Below are positions 39,261 through 48,089 of a stretch of DNA of 64,000 nucleotides, one piece after another (positions within the stretch are counted from its first letter, which is position 1; every line of letters begins with the position of its first letter). Below the pieces are notes generated by a model. It saw only the letters and a program-made list of their open reading frames with translations. It did no database searches and was not told the origin of the DNA. This stretch comes from Psychrobacter sp. AH5 (GTDB lineage Bacteria > Pseudomonadota > Gammaproteobacteria > Pseudomonadales > Moraxellaceae), in the NCBI RefSeq assembly GCF_040371085.1, contig NZ_JAMBMT010000001.1:496001-560000 (forward strand). Reading direction: 5' to 3'. The position numbers were made by a program, and so were the translations under genes.

Positions 39261-39283
39261 AGGGTAGCTAATAGCCGATCTAA

Positions 39284-39333
39284 GCCAAACGGTCTTGTTA
39301 AGAGTTCAAAAAAGACTGTTTGGCATCATTTTT
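39284..39333 (+). terminator. hairpin terminator between eno and ftsB
   Basis: Arms GCCAAACGGTCTT and AAGACTGTTTGGC (one wobble) with a 15-base loop, followed by ATCA and T5. It lies 24 bases after eno and only 14 bases before ftsB, so some readthrough is likely needed. Confidence 0.7.
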
Positions 39334-39346
39334 ATGAAGTTTTCCT

Positions 39347-39658
39347 ATGAAATATTTTAGCCAGTTTATGTTATTTGCTTTAGCGGTAGCGGTATTGTTA
39401 AGTCTACAATACCAATATTGGTTAGGCGATAACGGCCATTTTGCTAGCAATCAGCTTTTGAAGCAGATTGAAGAGCAACAACAGTCTAATGATAATCAAA
39501 TGGCTGCTAATGAGCTGCTACGTACGGATGTCCACGATCTAAAGACCGGTCTTGAAGCGGTAGAAGAGCATGCTCGCTTAGATCTAGGGCTAATCAAACC
39601 TCATGAGACTTTTGTGCAAGTATCTACTGCCCCTATCACTCACAGCCGCTATAATTAG
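39347..39658 (+). CDS. ftsB: cell division protein FtsB
   Basis: A bitopic inner-membrane protein of the FtsQLB divisome complex. It has 103 residues. A membrane segment (about 4-22, FSQFMLFALAVAVLLSLQYQYW) precedes a periplasmic coiled coil rich in Gln/Glu/Leu (NQLLKQIEEQQQSNDNQMAANELLRTD) and the conserved end GLEAVEEHARLDLGLIKPHETF. TTTTCCT precedes the ATG. ispD follows 33 bases later, as in many gammaproteobacteria. Confidence 0.93.
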   Translation: MKYFSQFMLFALAVAVLLSLQYQYWLGDNGHFASNQLLKQIEEQQQSNDNQMAANELLRTDVHDLKTGLEAVEEHARLDLGLIKPHETFVQVSTAPITHSRYN

Positions 39659-39691
39659 TCGCTTCATTTTATTATCAATGATAAGACTGTC

Positions 39692-40492
39692 ATGAATATC
39701 ACTCCCAATATACATACTATGATTGTCGCGGCAGGTCGCGGCAGTCGTTTCGGTGCTGCCGTTGCCAAACAGTACACTACTTTGAATGATAAAACCTTAT
39801 TGCAGCATAGCGTACATAGGCTGGCCTCCAGTACTTACATAGGTAGCTGCTTTTTAGTCGTTGCCGCTGACGATCAGGTAGCCAAAAACTTAGCTTTTGA
39901 GCTACCTATGCATTATGTCATCGGTGGTAAAGAGCGTTGGCAGTCGGTACAAGCTGGCGTAAAGGCTATCATTGATAATGGCGCGGATAACAGTGATTTG
40001 ATAGTGATACACGATGCTGCGCGTCCTGCGGTACCAATAGCTGATATCGATGAGGTCATAAGCGCAGCCATGCTTGAGCCTTATGGTGCTATTCTTGCCG
40101 CTCCGGTGGCAGATACTTTAAAGCAGTCTAAAAAGCTCTCAAAGATGGATAGTAGCATTGGCAGTGAGATTGCTCCTGACACTGTTACTAATATTGACAG
40201 AAGCCTATCATCATTTATAGACGATACCGTCTATATAGACAAGACTGTCGATCGCAGTCAGATGTGGCAAGCGCAGACTCCGCAAGTGTTTCGGGTCGGA
40301 GAGCTAAGCCGTCTACTAAATTATGTTGAGGACCAGCAGTTAGATATAACTGATGAGGCGAGTGCTTTTGAACATCTAAAGCTACCTATTCGTCTAGTAG
40401 CAGGTAGTCGCCAAAATATTAAATTAACCTTTCCAGAAGACGCCATTTTATTGTCCGCTATCTTAGCGACTCAAGCACATTCTAAGCTGTAG
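39692..40492 (+). CDS. ispD: 2-C-methyl-D-erythritol 4-phosphate cytidylyltransferase
   Basis: The third enzyme of the MEP isoprenoid pathway: it transfers CMP to 2-C-methyl-D-erythritol 4-phosphate. The nucleotide-binding loop is AAGRGSRFGAAVAKQY, with GGKERWQSVQAGV, VIHDAARPAVP, and the C-terminal AFEHLKLPIRLVAGSRQNIKLTFPED. Between APVADTLKQS and DRSQMWQAQTPQVF lies an extra stretch of about 35 residues (IGSEIAPDTVTNIDRSLSSF...) that lengthens the dimer-arm loop compared with E. coli IspD. At 266 residues it is longer than the usual 225-235. It shares a transcript with ftsB. Confidence 0.94.
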   Translation: MNITPNIHTMIVAAGRGSRFGAAVAKQYTTLNDKTLLQHSVHRLASSTYIGSCFLVVAADDQVAKNLAFELPMHYVIGGKERWQSVQAGVKAIIDNGADNSDLIVIHDAARPAVPIADIDEVISAAMLEPYGAILAAPVADTLKQSKKLSKMDSSIGSEIAPDTVTNIDRSLSSFIDDTVYIDKTVDRSQMWQAQTPQVFRVGELSRLLNYVEDQQLDITDEASAFEHLKLPIRLVAGSRQNIKLTFPEDAILLSAILATQAHSKL

Positions 40493-40764
40493 ATTATCTC
40501 TTAAATCTATAGTTCCTTATTACTACAAACGCTACCCTTCGTTTTTTAATATCATAATTCCTCAATAGCATTTTCAACCAAGTAAATAATAGCTTATAAA
40601 TAGGCTCATGTATCAAACTTGTTAAACATTTGTATAGCAAAATACTCTTACATCAGGTATTATTTAGCTTTAGTAAAATATTGTTGATTAAGGTAAGTTT
40701 ACATATGGATTTGCTTTGTTGACGAAAAAAGCCTATGATGTAACTAAGTTTATACAATTAAATT

Positions 40765-40912
40765 AAAAATGTGGTGGTGTGTCAAAAAGTATGCTGATTA
40801 AAACTTGAACAGTTTTTGAAGCCTTGAAAGCCCTATAGAATCAGAGAACTTAGCATAGATTTTTTATTGGCTTCTATCGCCAGCATACTTTTTAGAACAC
40901 CACCAAAAATGT
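40765..40912. mobile_element. 132-bp MITE with IS1-family ends and 8-bp target duplication
   Basis: The element spans 40773-40904. The left end starts GGTGGTGTGTCAAAAAGTAT and the right end reads AGCATACTTTTTAGAACACC plus ACC; both match the ends of the IS1-family element at 8333-9135. A direct repeat AAAAATGT flanks it on both sides (40765-40772 and 40905-40912). The 80-base interior has no coding capacity. It is therefore a non-autonomous element probably moved by the IS1-family transposase. Confidence 0.88.
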
Positions 40913-41043
40913 TATAATATCAATAATATATCAAGAGTTTTTAAGCAATCTTGTCATGCCTCTATATTATTTGTTATGAGCACTAGTTATGCATTAACTA
41001 GCTAGCTTATCTATTGGTTCATATCATAATAAGGAGAATCTGA

Positions 41044-41664
41044 TTGTCAAAGCTTAAAGAAATGACGAATCCGGACAATAGTGATCTCTATCAATTTATA
41101 TACATCAGTCGTATTACTTCTATAGGATTGTCAGGAGCGAGCACTCTTAATGATATCGCTGAGGTTTCAATAAAACATAATAAAACGGATGATATCTCAG
41201 GAATCCTTTGTTATGGCAACGGCTATTTCTTTCAATATATTGAAGGCTCAGAGCAAGCTCTGACCAATCTGAAAAACCGTATTTTAAAAGACGATCGGCA
41301 TAAAGATATGCAGACTTTAGATTTCTCGCCTATCTCTGAGCGTCGTTTTACCAGTTGGTCGTTACGCTCTATCATCCTTGAGCGTTGGATGATAAAAGAT
41401 CCTAAAGTTAAAGCGCTGATGCCATTTAAACCGTATGATTGGAGCACCAGTCAATGGCAACAGTTTTTGGATGTGTTACAAGATTATTATGAGCACCAAG
41501 AAACAGCAGGAGATAGTGATATTCAACCTATAAAGTATAGCGCCCTTGGATTGACCTTTAGCAAAGTTGTCGGCCAGCATCAGGCATTTTTTCTTATTCA
41601 GACCGTGTTAGCAGTGTTGATTATGCTGGCCTTAGTCTGGTTTGTCTTAGCGGATAAAATTTAG
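41044..41664 (+). CDS. BLUF-domain photoreceptor with C-terminal membrane anchor
   Basis: A predicted blue-light sensor using FAD. The BLUF domain (about 16-110) carries the photocycle residues: Tyr20 (QFIYISR), Asn46 (KHNKTDDISGIL) and Gln64 (GYFFQYIEGSE), then DDRHKDMQTLDFSPISERRFTSWSL. After a variable linker the C-terminus has one transmembrane helix (about 181-203, FFLIQTVLAVLIMLALVWFVL). No output enzyme domain is fused. The start is TTG at 41044, 7 bases after AAGGAG; the next ATG, at 41062, is too far from that site. Signalling partner unknown. Confidence 0.87.
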   Translation: MSKLKEMTNPDNSDLYQFIYISRITSIGLSGASTLNDIAEVSIKHNKTDDISGILCYGNGYFFQYIEGSEQALTNLKNRILKDDRHKDMQTLDFSPISERRFTSWSLRSIILERWMIKDPKVKALMPFKPYDWSTSQWQQFLDVLQDYYEHQETAGDSDIQPIKYSALGLTFSKVVGQHQAFFLIQTVLAVLIMLALVWFVLADKI

Positions 41665-41821
41665 AATACCTTTAGAGCAGCTAGCATTAGTATTAAGGCT
41701 GTTGATTATGTTTTCTAATTAAGTATTTTTTAACTGTCTATCTTCTACAGCTTTGATTAAATACAGCTTCGAGCAAATACAGTCTCGAGTAAATATTGCT
41801 TCTAGATAAAACAACTAAAGA

Positions 41822-41845
41822 AGTCAGCGCTAAGCTGGCTTTTTT
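41822..41845 (+). terminator. terminator after the BLUF gene
   Basis: AGTCAGC / GCTGGCT stem (one wobble) with a 5-base loop and T6. Confidence 0.6.
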
Positions 41846-41897
41846 CGTTTATAGCTAAAGCTTAAGAACCTAAGAGCGTACACAAAAAGACAGGTAT

Positions 41898-41936
41898 AAA
41901 AAAACCTTCAAAATCTATAAGACTTTGAAGGTTTTC
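41898..41936 (-). terminator. terminator of tRNA-Glu
   Basis: Minus-strand arms AACCTTCAAAG / TTTGAAGGTT around a loop, with a T7 tail (plus-strand A run at 41898-41904). It lies 36 bases downstream of the tRNA. Confidence 0.8.
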
Positions 41937-41971
41937 AAAACGCTTAATATTAAAAAAAGCATTTTAATATT

Positions 41972-42047
41972 TGGCGTCCCCAGGGGGATTCGAACCCCCG
42001 TTACCGCCGTGAAAGGGCGGTGTCCTAGGCCTCTAGACGATGGGGAC
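41972..42047 (-). tRNA. tRNA-Glu (anticodon TTC)
   Basis: 76 bases on the minus strand. The acceptor arms GTCCCCA/TGGGGAC pair perfectly, the D arm contains TCTAGAGG, the anticodon stem CCGCC/GGCGG encloses CTTTCAC with anticodon TTC, and the T arm is CGGGGGTTCGAATCCCCC. The 3' CCA is encoded. Confidence 0.98.
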
Positions 42048-42100
42048 TAGGTACTACACCTTCAGCTGCTTTCACCATTTATGCTGAAGAGGTGCACATT

Positions 42101-42298
42101 CTAATAGCGTCTGTGATTACTGTCAAGCTTTTTTCTACGTTTTTTTAACGTTAAATATCTTTTTTTTAGAGCACGACGCGGATGTAAGTTATTTTTTTTC
42201 AAATGATGACGAATCCATAAAGAGGTGACGCAACTGATAGTGATTGCTAGTAGCATGTAACCTATTATGGTGCCCCATATCATATGGTCTGGTTCCAT
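42101..42298 (-). CDS. small single-span membrane protein with basic tail
   Basis: About 65 residues from the ATG at 42298, which follows AAGGA. One hydrophobic segment (IWGTIIGYMLLAITISCVTSLWI) is followed by a strongly basic tail (HHLKKNNLHPRRALKKRYLTLKKRRKKL). It is probably an inner-membrane protein with a cytoplasmic basic end. No family is recognised. The end lies 54 bases from the tRNA-Glu gene, on the same strand. A 12-codon 5' extension to 42334 has no ribosome binding site. Confidence 0.6.
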   Translation of the reverse strand: MEPDHMIWGTIIGYMLLAITISCVTSLWIRHHLKKNNLHPRRALKKRYLTLKKRRKKLDSNHRRY

Positions 42299-42426
42299 AG
42301 CAAAGTCCTTTTTATTGTTGAGCTCAATACTCATAGTACGTGGTATTTAGCACTATGAGCAACTTGAATCATGTAAACAATACAACTCGCTATGTAAGAA
42401 CCAGTAAGCTATAAGCCGATTAAAAA

Positions 42427-43239
42427 CTAATCGTCAGCTTTTTCATTGTCCGCTTCTTCTTCTGTCTTTTCGGCGTGTAAAGCATTGGCCAACATAGGAT
42501 AGTTATTAAGAATATGACAAAAAAGCTCAGCGGTCTTTTGGGTATCATAAAGTGCTGAATGTGCGTCATTACCATCAAAGTCAAGGCCAGCCGCTTTGCA
42601 AGCTCGCGCTAACACGGTTTGTCCAAAGGCTAAAGCGGCCAAAGTTACGGTATCAAACACTGAGAATTGATGAAAAGAGCTATGATTTTTACTATTGGTT
42701 CGCAGTACCGCGGCGTTCAAAAAGCCTAAGTCAAAATGAGCGTTATGACCTACTAGCACGCATTGACGACATTCTTGCTCGCGGCGTACTTCTTTGAGCT
42801 CCTTAAAGATACGACGTAGCGCGGTTTTTTCGTCCTCAGCGACAGCTTTACGCATAGGATTATTAGGATCGATACCAGTAAAGGCCAGTGCCTTAGGCTC
42901 AAGATTAGCACCTTCAAAGGGCTCGATATGGGCGTTTAACGCCTCCCCTAAATAAAAAACTCCTTCATCATCCATCAAGATAGGAATACAGGCAATCTCT
43001 AACAAAGCGTCCGTTTGTGCATTAAAGCCTGCGGTCTCGACATCAACCACCACTGGCAAAAACTTACGAAAACGCTCTTTTAGCGTCATTGTAGTGTGCT
43101 CAGCTTCTATCTTTGAAGAGCTTGACGCAGTGGGATTGTTGTCATTAGTATTGACGGAGTTTTTAGTCATTGAATTAGCAGCTGAGTCATTAGCTGAATC
43201 GGTAACTGAAACAGTTTTGCTTTGAATAGTCATAACCAT
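42427..43239 (-). CDS. rnt: ribonuclease T with Ser/Asn-rich N-terminal extension
   Basis: A DEDDh 3'-5' exoribonuclease that trims the 3' end of tRNA and other stable RNAs. The catalytic DVETAGF (first Asp-Glu), HNAHFDLGFLNAAV and HSALYDTQKTAELF motifs are in order, and PVVVDVETAGFNAQTDALLEIACIPI is diagnostic. The family core starts at about residue 51 (MTLKERFRKFLP); before it is a low-complexity leader rich in Ser, Asn, Asp and Thr that E. coli RNase T lacks. That leader may be real or the start may be further in. The tail is short and acidic. Confidence 0.9.
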   Translation of the reverse strand: MVMTIQSKTVSVTDSANDSAANSMTKNSVNTNDNNPTASSSSKIEAEHTTMTLKERFRKFLPVVVDVETAGFNAQTDALLEIACIPILMDDEGVFYLGEALNAHIEPFEGANLEPKALAFTGIDPNNPMRKAVAEDEKTALRRIFKELKEVRREQECRQCVLVGHNAHFDLGFLNAAVLRTNSKNHSSFHQFSVFDTVTLAALAFGQTVLARACKAAGLDFDGNDAHSALYDTQKTAELFCHILNNYPMLANALHAEKTEEEADNEKADD

Positions 43240-43331
43240 TTAAATCGCTTGTTATCAGGGGTAAAAGAGCTGTTCTGCTAACGGCTAAACTCTGCTCACC
43301 GGCGAAGTTTAGAGTCACAATGAGCTATTAG

Positions 43332-44429
43332 CTAAGCTTTAATAGACCAAGGAAGGGTTTCACCAGCCATTAGCGGGGTAAGAGTCGAGCCGTCAAAGTA
43401 AGGGTAAGCACTTGGGACTTGCATTGGCGTTTTTGTCAAAGTCACAGTCTCATGGTTCAAAGGTAAGCCATAGAATTGTGCACCAAAACGACTAGCAAAA
43501 CCTTCTAATTTATCGATTTTGCCAACGCTATCAAAAGCCGTGGCGTATAAAGCAAGCGCTACAGCCGAGCTATAGCAGCCCGCACAGCCGCAAGCCGCTT
43601 CTTTTTTATCAGTAGCATGCGGCGCTGAGTCTGTACCCAAAAAGAATTTGGGATTGCCGCTAGTAGCGACATCTAACAACACTTGCTGATGACTTTCGCG
43701 CTTTAGAATAGGTAGGCAATAAAAATGAGGTTTGATACCGCCAATCAATAGATGATTACGATTGAGCATTAAATGCTGCGGGGTAATAGTGGCCGCGACA
43801 TGATTGCCTTGCGATAATACAAAGTCCGCCGCGTCACTGGTGGTGATATGCTCCATGACGATCTTAAGCGTTGGAAACTTACCGATAATCTGTCCCATGA
43901 CCTCTTCTAAAAAGCGCTTCTCACGATCAAAGATATCCACATGACTATGAGTGACCTCGCCATGAATGAGTAGCGGCAGGTTATGCCTCTCCATCGCCTC
44001 AAAAATATCGGCGCGAGCATTAATATCAGTGACGCCATCAGCTGAATTGGTAGTTGCACCAGCCGGATAGAGTTTTACCGCTTTGACAATACCAGACTGC
44101 GCTGCCAGCTCGATGTCTTTGACAGTGGTTTGATCGGTCATATATAAAGTCATGCACGGATCAAATGCCGCTTTGCGTTCAGCAGCAATATCGCTAGCTT
44201 GCAATTGCTGTAAGATACGCTCGCGATAGGCCTGAGCATCATCAACGTTTTTGACAGGTGGTACCAGGTTTGGCATGCAGATGACACGGTTGAAGCTATT
44301 GGCAGCATGAGGTACGGTGGTGGCAAGAGCCCCATCATCACGCAAATGAATATGCCAATCATCTGGCTGCAGGATAGTTAACTCTGTGATCGGATCAATA
44401 GTAGGAATCATAGCGCTCAATAGGTTCAT
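43332..44429 (-). CDS. pyrC: dihydroorotase (class II)
   Basis: A zinc enzyme that cyclises carbamoyl-aspartate to dihydroorotate in pyrimidine synthesis. It has 365 residues. The metal ligands appear as [10 protein letters not shown] (His26, His28), [13 protein letters not shown] (carbamylated Lys), [18 protein letters not shown], and [21 protein letters not shown]. Class II length matches the E. coli PyrC type. The start is uncertain because ATG at 44429 and at 44411 have no strong ribosome binding site. It is divergent from argG and about 90 bases downstream of rnt's start. Confidence 0.95.
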   Translation of the reverse strand: MNLLSAMIPTIDPITELTILQPDDWHIHLRDDGALATTVPHAANSFNRVICMPNLVPPVKNVDDAQAYRERILQQLQASDIAAERKAAFDPCMTLYMTDQTTVKDIELAAQSGIVKAVKLYPAGATTNSADGVTDINARADIFEAMERHNLPLLIHGEVTHSHVDIFDREKRFLEEVMGQIIGKFPTLKIVMEHITTSDAADFVLSQGNHVAATITPQHLMLNRNHLLIGGIKPHFYCLPILKRESHQQVLLDVATSGNPKFFLGTDSAPHATDKKEAACGCAGCYSSAVALALYATAFDSVGKIDKLEGFASRFGAQFYGLPLNHETVTLTKTPMQVPSAYPYFDGSTLTPLMAGETLPWSIKA

Positions 44430-44725
44430 TGGTGAGATAAAGAGACTTAAAGGTCATAATATAAGGAGGTTTACTTTAGCGCTATCATAGCAGATTTGTA
44501 GGCTTGACTGAATATGTGCAGCGACTTCTCTACATAATTATTGCCAAAAAGAAACGCTCACCTCCTGATATTAATGCCGCTAGCGCACGGTTAGACTTTT
44601 GCCTATAGCAAATATGATGTACACTGGTGCTTGAATCTATTTTTGACTTAGTTTTCAGCTTTTCTCCTTTTTATTTGCTTGTTACCTTTATATTTATCAC
44701 TAAATTATACTAACAGGAGTTATTT

Positions 44726-45964
44726 ATGGCTCAACTTGATCCAAAAAACATTAATAAAATTGTTCTAGCCTATTCTGGTGGCCTAGATACATCCATTATC
44801 GCTAAGTGGCTACAAGAGACTTATGATGCCGAAGTTATCACTTTTACCGCTGATATCGGTCAAGGTGAAGAGGTTGAGCCGGCGCGCGCCAAAGCTGAGG
44901 CGATGGGTATAAAAAACATCTATATCGAGGACTTGCGTGAAGAGTTTGCTCGTGATTATGTGTTCCCTATGTTCCGTGCCAATGCTATCTATGAAGGTGA
45001 GTACTTACTAGGAACGTCTATTGCAAGGCCACTAATTGCTAAGCGCTTGGTTGAGATTGCCAAAGAGCATAACGCCGACGCTATCAGTCATGGCGCTACG
45101 GGTAAGGGTAATGATCAAGTACGTTTTGAGCTAGGCGCAATCGCATTATCTCCTGAAGTTGTCACTATCGCGCCTTGGCGTGAATGGGACTTATCAAGCC
45201 GTGAGAGCTTGATGAAGTATGCCGAAGAGCATGACATTGCCATTGATTATGCTGGTAATAAAACCAAGTCCCCTTATTCTATGGATGCCAACCTGCTACA
45301 TATCTCTTATGAAGGTGGTATCTTAGAAGATCCCTATGCCGAGGCGGAAAAGGATATGTGGCGCTGGTCGGTGAGCCCAGAAGAAGCTCCAGATGAAGCC
45401 CAGTATTTGGAATTAGAATACAAAAAAGGCGATATCGTCGCTATTGATGGTGAAGCGCTTAAGCCTTATGAGGTGATGATTAAGCTAAATGAGCTTGGTG
45501 GCAAGCATGGTATTGGCCGTTTAGACATCGTAGAGAACCGCTATGTCGGCATGAAGTCGCGCGGCTGCTATGAGACGCCAGCGGGCACTATTATGCTCAA
45601 AGCGCATCGCGGGATTGAGTCGTTAACGCTAGATCGCGAGGCGGCGCATCTAAAAGATGAGCTGATGCCGCGTTACGCTAAGATTATCTATAATGGCTAT
45701 TGGTTTAGCCCTGAGCGCCTAATGCTACAAGCGCTCATCGACAAGTCACAAGAGCATGTCAATGGTACGGTACGCGTCAAGCTATACAAAGGCTGCGTCA
45801 GTGTCGTCGGTCGTAAGTCAGATGATTCATTGTTTGATGAAAAAATAGCCACTTTTGAAGATGATGCAGGTGCTTATGATCAAAAAGACGCTGAAGGCTT
45901 TATTCGTCTAAATGGTCTACGTTTAGCTATCGAAGCTAGTCGTGGTCGCGACCTCTCTAAATAA
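44726..45964 (+). CDS. argG: argininosuccinate synthase
   Basis: It joins citrulline and aspartate with ATP in arginine synthesis. The N-type ATP pyrophosphatase loop is [17 protein letters not shown], then [32 protein letters not shown] and [17 protein letters not shown]. At 412 residues it has the normal length. AGGAG lies 7 bases before the ATG. It has no close partner and is closed by a strong bidirectional terminator. No certain promoter or Arg box could be picked out upstream. Confidence 0.97.
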   Translation: MAQLDPKNINKIVLAYSGGLDTSIIAKWLQETYDAEVITFTADIGQGEEVEPARAKAEAMGIKNIYIEDLREEFARDYVFPMFRANAIYEGEYLLGTSIARPLIAKRLVEIAKEHNADAISHGATGKGNDQVRFELGAIALSPEVVTIAPWREWDLSSRESLMKYAEEHDIAIDYAGNKTKSPYSMDANLLHISYEGGILEDPYAEAEKDMWRWSVSPEEAPDEAQYLELEYKKGDIVAIDGEALKPYEVMIKLNELGGKHGIGRLDIVENRYVGMKSRGCYETPAGTIMLKAHRGIESLTLDREAAHLKDELMPRYAKIIYNGYWFSPERLMLQALIDKSQEHVNGTVRVKLYKGCVSVVGRKSDDSLFDEKIATFEDDAGAYDQKDAEGFIRLNGLRLAIEASRGRDLSK

Positions 45965-46012
45965 ATGAATAGAGCTAAACAGGCTTTGAGTTTAGCGAAG
46001 TGGTAAATCAAT

Positions 46013-46055
46013 AAAAAAAGAGGCGCTAGTAAATAACTAGCGCCTCTTTTTTTTT
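46013..46055. terminator. bidirectional terminator between argG and the convergent gene
   Basis: Perfect 13-base arms AGAGGCGCTAGT(T) / ACTAGCGCCTCT around AAATA, flanked by A7 and T9. Confidence 0.93.
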
Positions 46056-46069
46056 ATGGTTTTTATGAG

Positions 46070-47362
46070 CTACTTAGTGGTTTCGTCAGTTTCAATAGCT
46101 TCCTCTTCCTCTACTTTTACGATAGCCACATCTTGCTGCTGACGATCGGCATTATTTTGTGTCTCAATTGTAGCGATAGCGCTTTGAGCATTTGCCTGTT
46201 TTACTTTATATTTGATAAAAGCCAAAGCGCTTAGCACCGCGATAACTAAAAAAGTAATAATAATAGTCGGGTTTTTCCATAGCGGTTTTGGCTTGTCATA
46301 TTCGATAGGTTTTTCACTAATCGTTGCTAGCGTATCGTCACTATTACTAGCAAGTAAGCTCAAACTCACCAAGGGGCGCTGCGGCGGACTGTCTGGCTCA
46401 GAGGTAATACGCAAACGATTGCGACTCAAATAAATATCGGATATTTTTGCTAGCTGTAGCAGCCAGCGCTGGTGCGGTAGGGCGATATTGGGCATCTCAT
46501 TAAAGACTAATAAATCATTATGCCGACCTTGTTGTCTATTTTCAGCAGAGCGGCCGATGACTTTTAGATAGTTAGAAGTGGCCTGCTGCATGTCCTGCGC
46601 TGAAGGGCTAGAGCTTGGCTCAAAACCGCTTAGCTTATACCAGTAGTGATCAAATACAGGCGGCGTAATAACGGCTACCTCAGAGGTGATATGATAAGTA
46701 TTTTGCATAGGATTCGAATCCGCCTCAATATTACTATCCGTCTCAATACTGCTATCCGTTTCAATACTAGGACTAGCCTTTTGCTTACTATCCGTAAACT
46801 CTTCGTTATCAACAGCGATAGAGTTATAAGTCTGCTGCTCTACTGCAAAACGCTCGGCGGATAAAAACTGTGGTTGCAAGGCAAACCATTTATCTAGCTC
46901 TTCGTCATTAAGCTGGCTATAGTCTGCCAAAATAGCTAGCTCACGTAGTACTATAATGGTCAAATTACTAAGTAGAATCTTAACTTGCGCGGCTGTAGCA
47001 TCGATCCGCTCTGCTATATGGCTACAAGCCTCATTAATACTGGCGCTACTGATAAATAAAGTCTCAGTAACATCATGACGATGATACAAAGTGGCATTTA
47101 GCGTTGCAAAATTCATCGCATTATATTGGCGTAACTCTTTAACAGCCGCGCGCGAAAACAGCTTTTTGTGGACAGCTTGTCCTTGATAGCGCTGCTGATA
47201 GACTAATAGCGCAGCAACTATAGCTTGCAAACTACTCGTCATAGCTAAACGGGTCTGCGGTAGGGATAAGGCAGCGGTATCAGCCAGTAAGGAGACTAAA
47301 GGCTGAATATCTTGATACAAAAAATCATACATCGACACGCGTGTCGGTGAAATAGTGGTCAT
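46070..47362 (-). CDS. membrane-anchored protein of unknown function (tail-anchored type)
   Basis: I do not recognise this 430-residue protein. It has a helical N-terminal domain (YDFLYQDIQPLVSLLADTAALSLPQ...), a low-complexity middle with repeats SSIETD-SSIETD-SNIEAD-SN encoded by tandem repeats near 46726-46770, a domain resembling a helical bundle (SVSLLASNSDD), and one transmembrane segment near the C-terminus (TIIITFLVIAVLSALAFIKYKV) followed by a Gln/Asn/Glu-rich tail. It has no signal peptide. Whether the tail faces the cytoplasm or periplasm is open. Divergent from the L,D-transpeptidase gene. Confidence 0.65.
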   Translation of the reverse strand: MTTISPTRVSMYDFLYQDIQPLVSLLADTAALSLPQTRLAMTSSLQAIVAALLVYQQRYQGQAVHKKLFSRAAVKELRQYNAMNFATLNATLYHRHDVTETLFISSASINEACSHIAERIDATAAQVKILLSNLTIIVLRELAILADYSQLNDEELDKWFALQPQFLSAERFAVEQQTYNSIAVDNEEFTDSKQKASPSIETDSSIETDSNIEADSNPMQNTYHITSEVAVITPPVFDHYWYKLSGFEPSSSPSAQDMQQATSNYLKVIGRSAENRQQGRHNDLLVFNEMPNIALPHQRWLLQLAKISDIYLSRNRLRITSEPDSPPQRPLVSLSLLASNSDDTLATISEKPIEYDKPKPLWKNPTIIITFLVIAVLSALAFIKYKVKQANAQSAIATIETQNNADRQQQDVAIVKVEEEEAIETDETTK

Positions 47363-47520
47363 AATCTGCTAGCATCAAAAAGTGTTCATCTATCTTACGG
47401 TGGGATGTGCACAGATACAATCCCTTTACATTATAAAATTTTGCTAATTTGTTGGGCGGTTTTTGATGTTATTGATAACCCTATAAATATTAAAAAATAA
47501 ATATTAAAGAGATAACTACA

Positions 47521-48036
47521 ATGAAAAATAGAAAAATCCCAGCAAAGCAGGTAGTGATTGATATTACTACGCAAACGCTGATTTTATATAAAGATAAAAA
47601 AGAGCTCAGTCGCTACAAGATATCGACCGCCAAAAATGGTATTGGTAGTCAGGAGGGCAGCGGCTGTACACCATTGGGTCATCATATTATCGCCCAAAAA
47701 ATCGGTGGCGAGTATCCTATCAATACAGTGTTTATCGGCCGCGTTGCTACAGGCGAGATCTATAATATAGCGTTAGGTGAGAAGCATCCTAAGCGGGATT
47801 GGATACTGAGCCGCATCTTGTGGTTGCAAGGTTTGGAGGATGGAGTAAACAGCGGTCATAATGCGCAAGGCTGCTGTGATACTTATCAGCGCTATATCTA
47901 TATCCATGGTACTCCTGATGATGAGCCGATGGATGAGCCGCTCTCACATGGCTGTGTGCGTATGCGTAATGCAGATATTGTAGAGTTTTATAGGCAAGTA
48001 GATGAAGGGACGCCCGTAACGCTTATAGCCAGCTAA
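47521..48036 (+). CDS. L,D-transpeptidase catalytic domain (YkuD) protein without signal peptide
   Basis: A 171-residue YkuD-fold protein. The active-site motif is complete: HGT at 129-131 and SHGCVRM at 142-148 with nucleophile Cys145 and Arg147. L,D-transpeptidases make 3-3 peptidoglycan cross-links or attach proteins to the wall. Here the sequence starts MKNRKIPAKQVVIDITTQTL and has no signal peptide, membrane segment or LysM domain, so export is unexplained unless the start is wrong or there is another route. Divergent from the membrane-anchored unknown gene. Confidence 0.8.
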   Translation: MKNRKIPAKQVVIDITTQTLILYKDKKELSRYKISTAKNGIGSQEGSGCTPLGHHIIAQKIGGEYPINTVFIGRVATGEIYNIALGEKHPKRDWILSRILWLQGLEDGVNSGHNAQGCCDTYQRYIYIHGTPDDEPMDEPLSHGCVRMRNADIVEFYRQVDEGTPVTLIAS

Positions 48037-48089
48037 CAAAATATGGTTAGGGCGTCCTGTTAATAATTCATCGATTCGCTAATAACCGT

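Noticed and set aside
43090..43239. Separate short gene in the Ser/Asn-rich leader of RNase T
   Set aside because: The leader is in frame with the RNase T core without a stop or a separate ribosome binding site, so it is annotated as an N-terminal extension with uncertain start.
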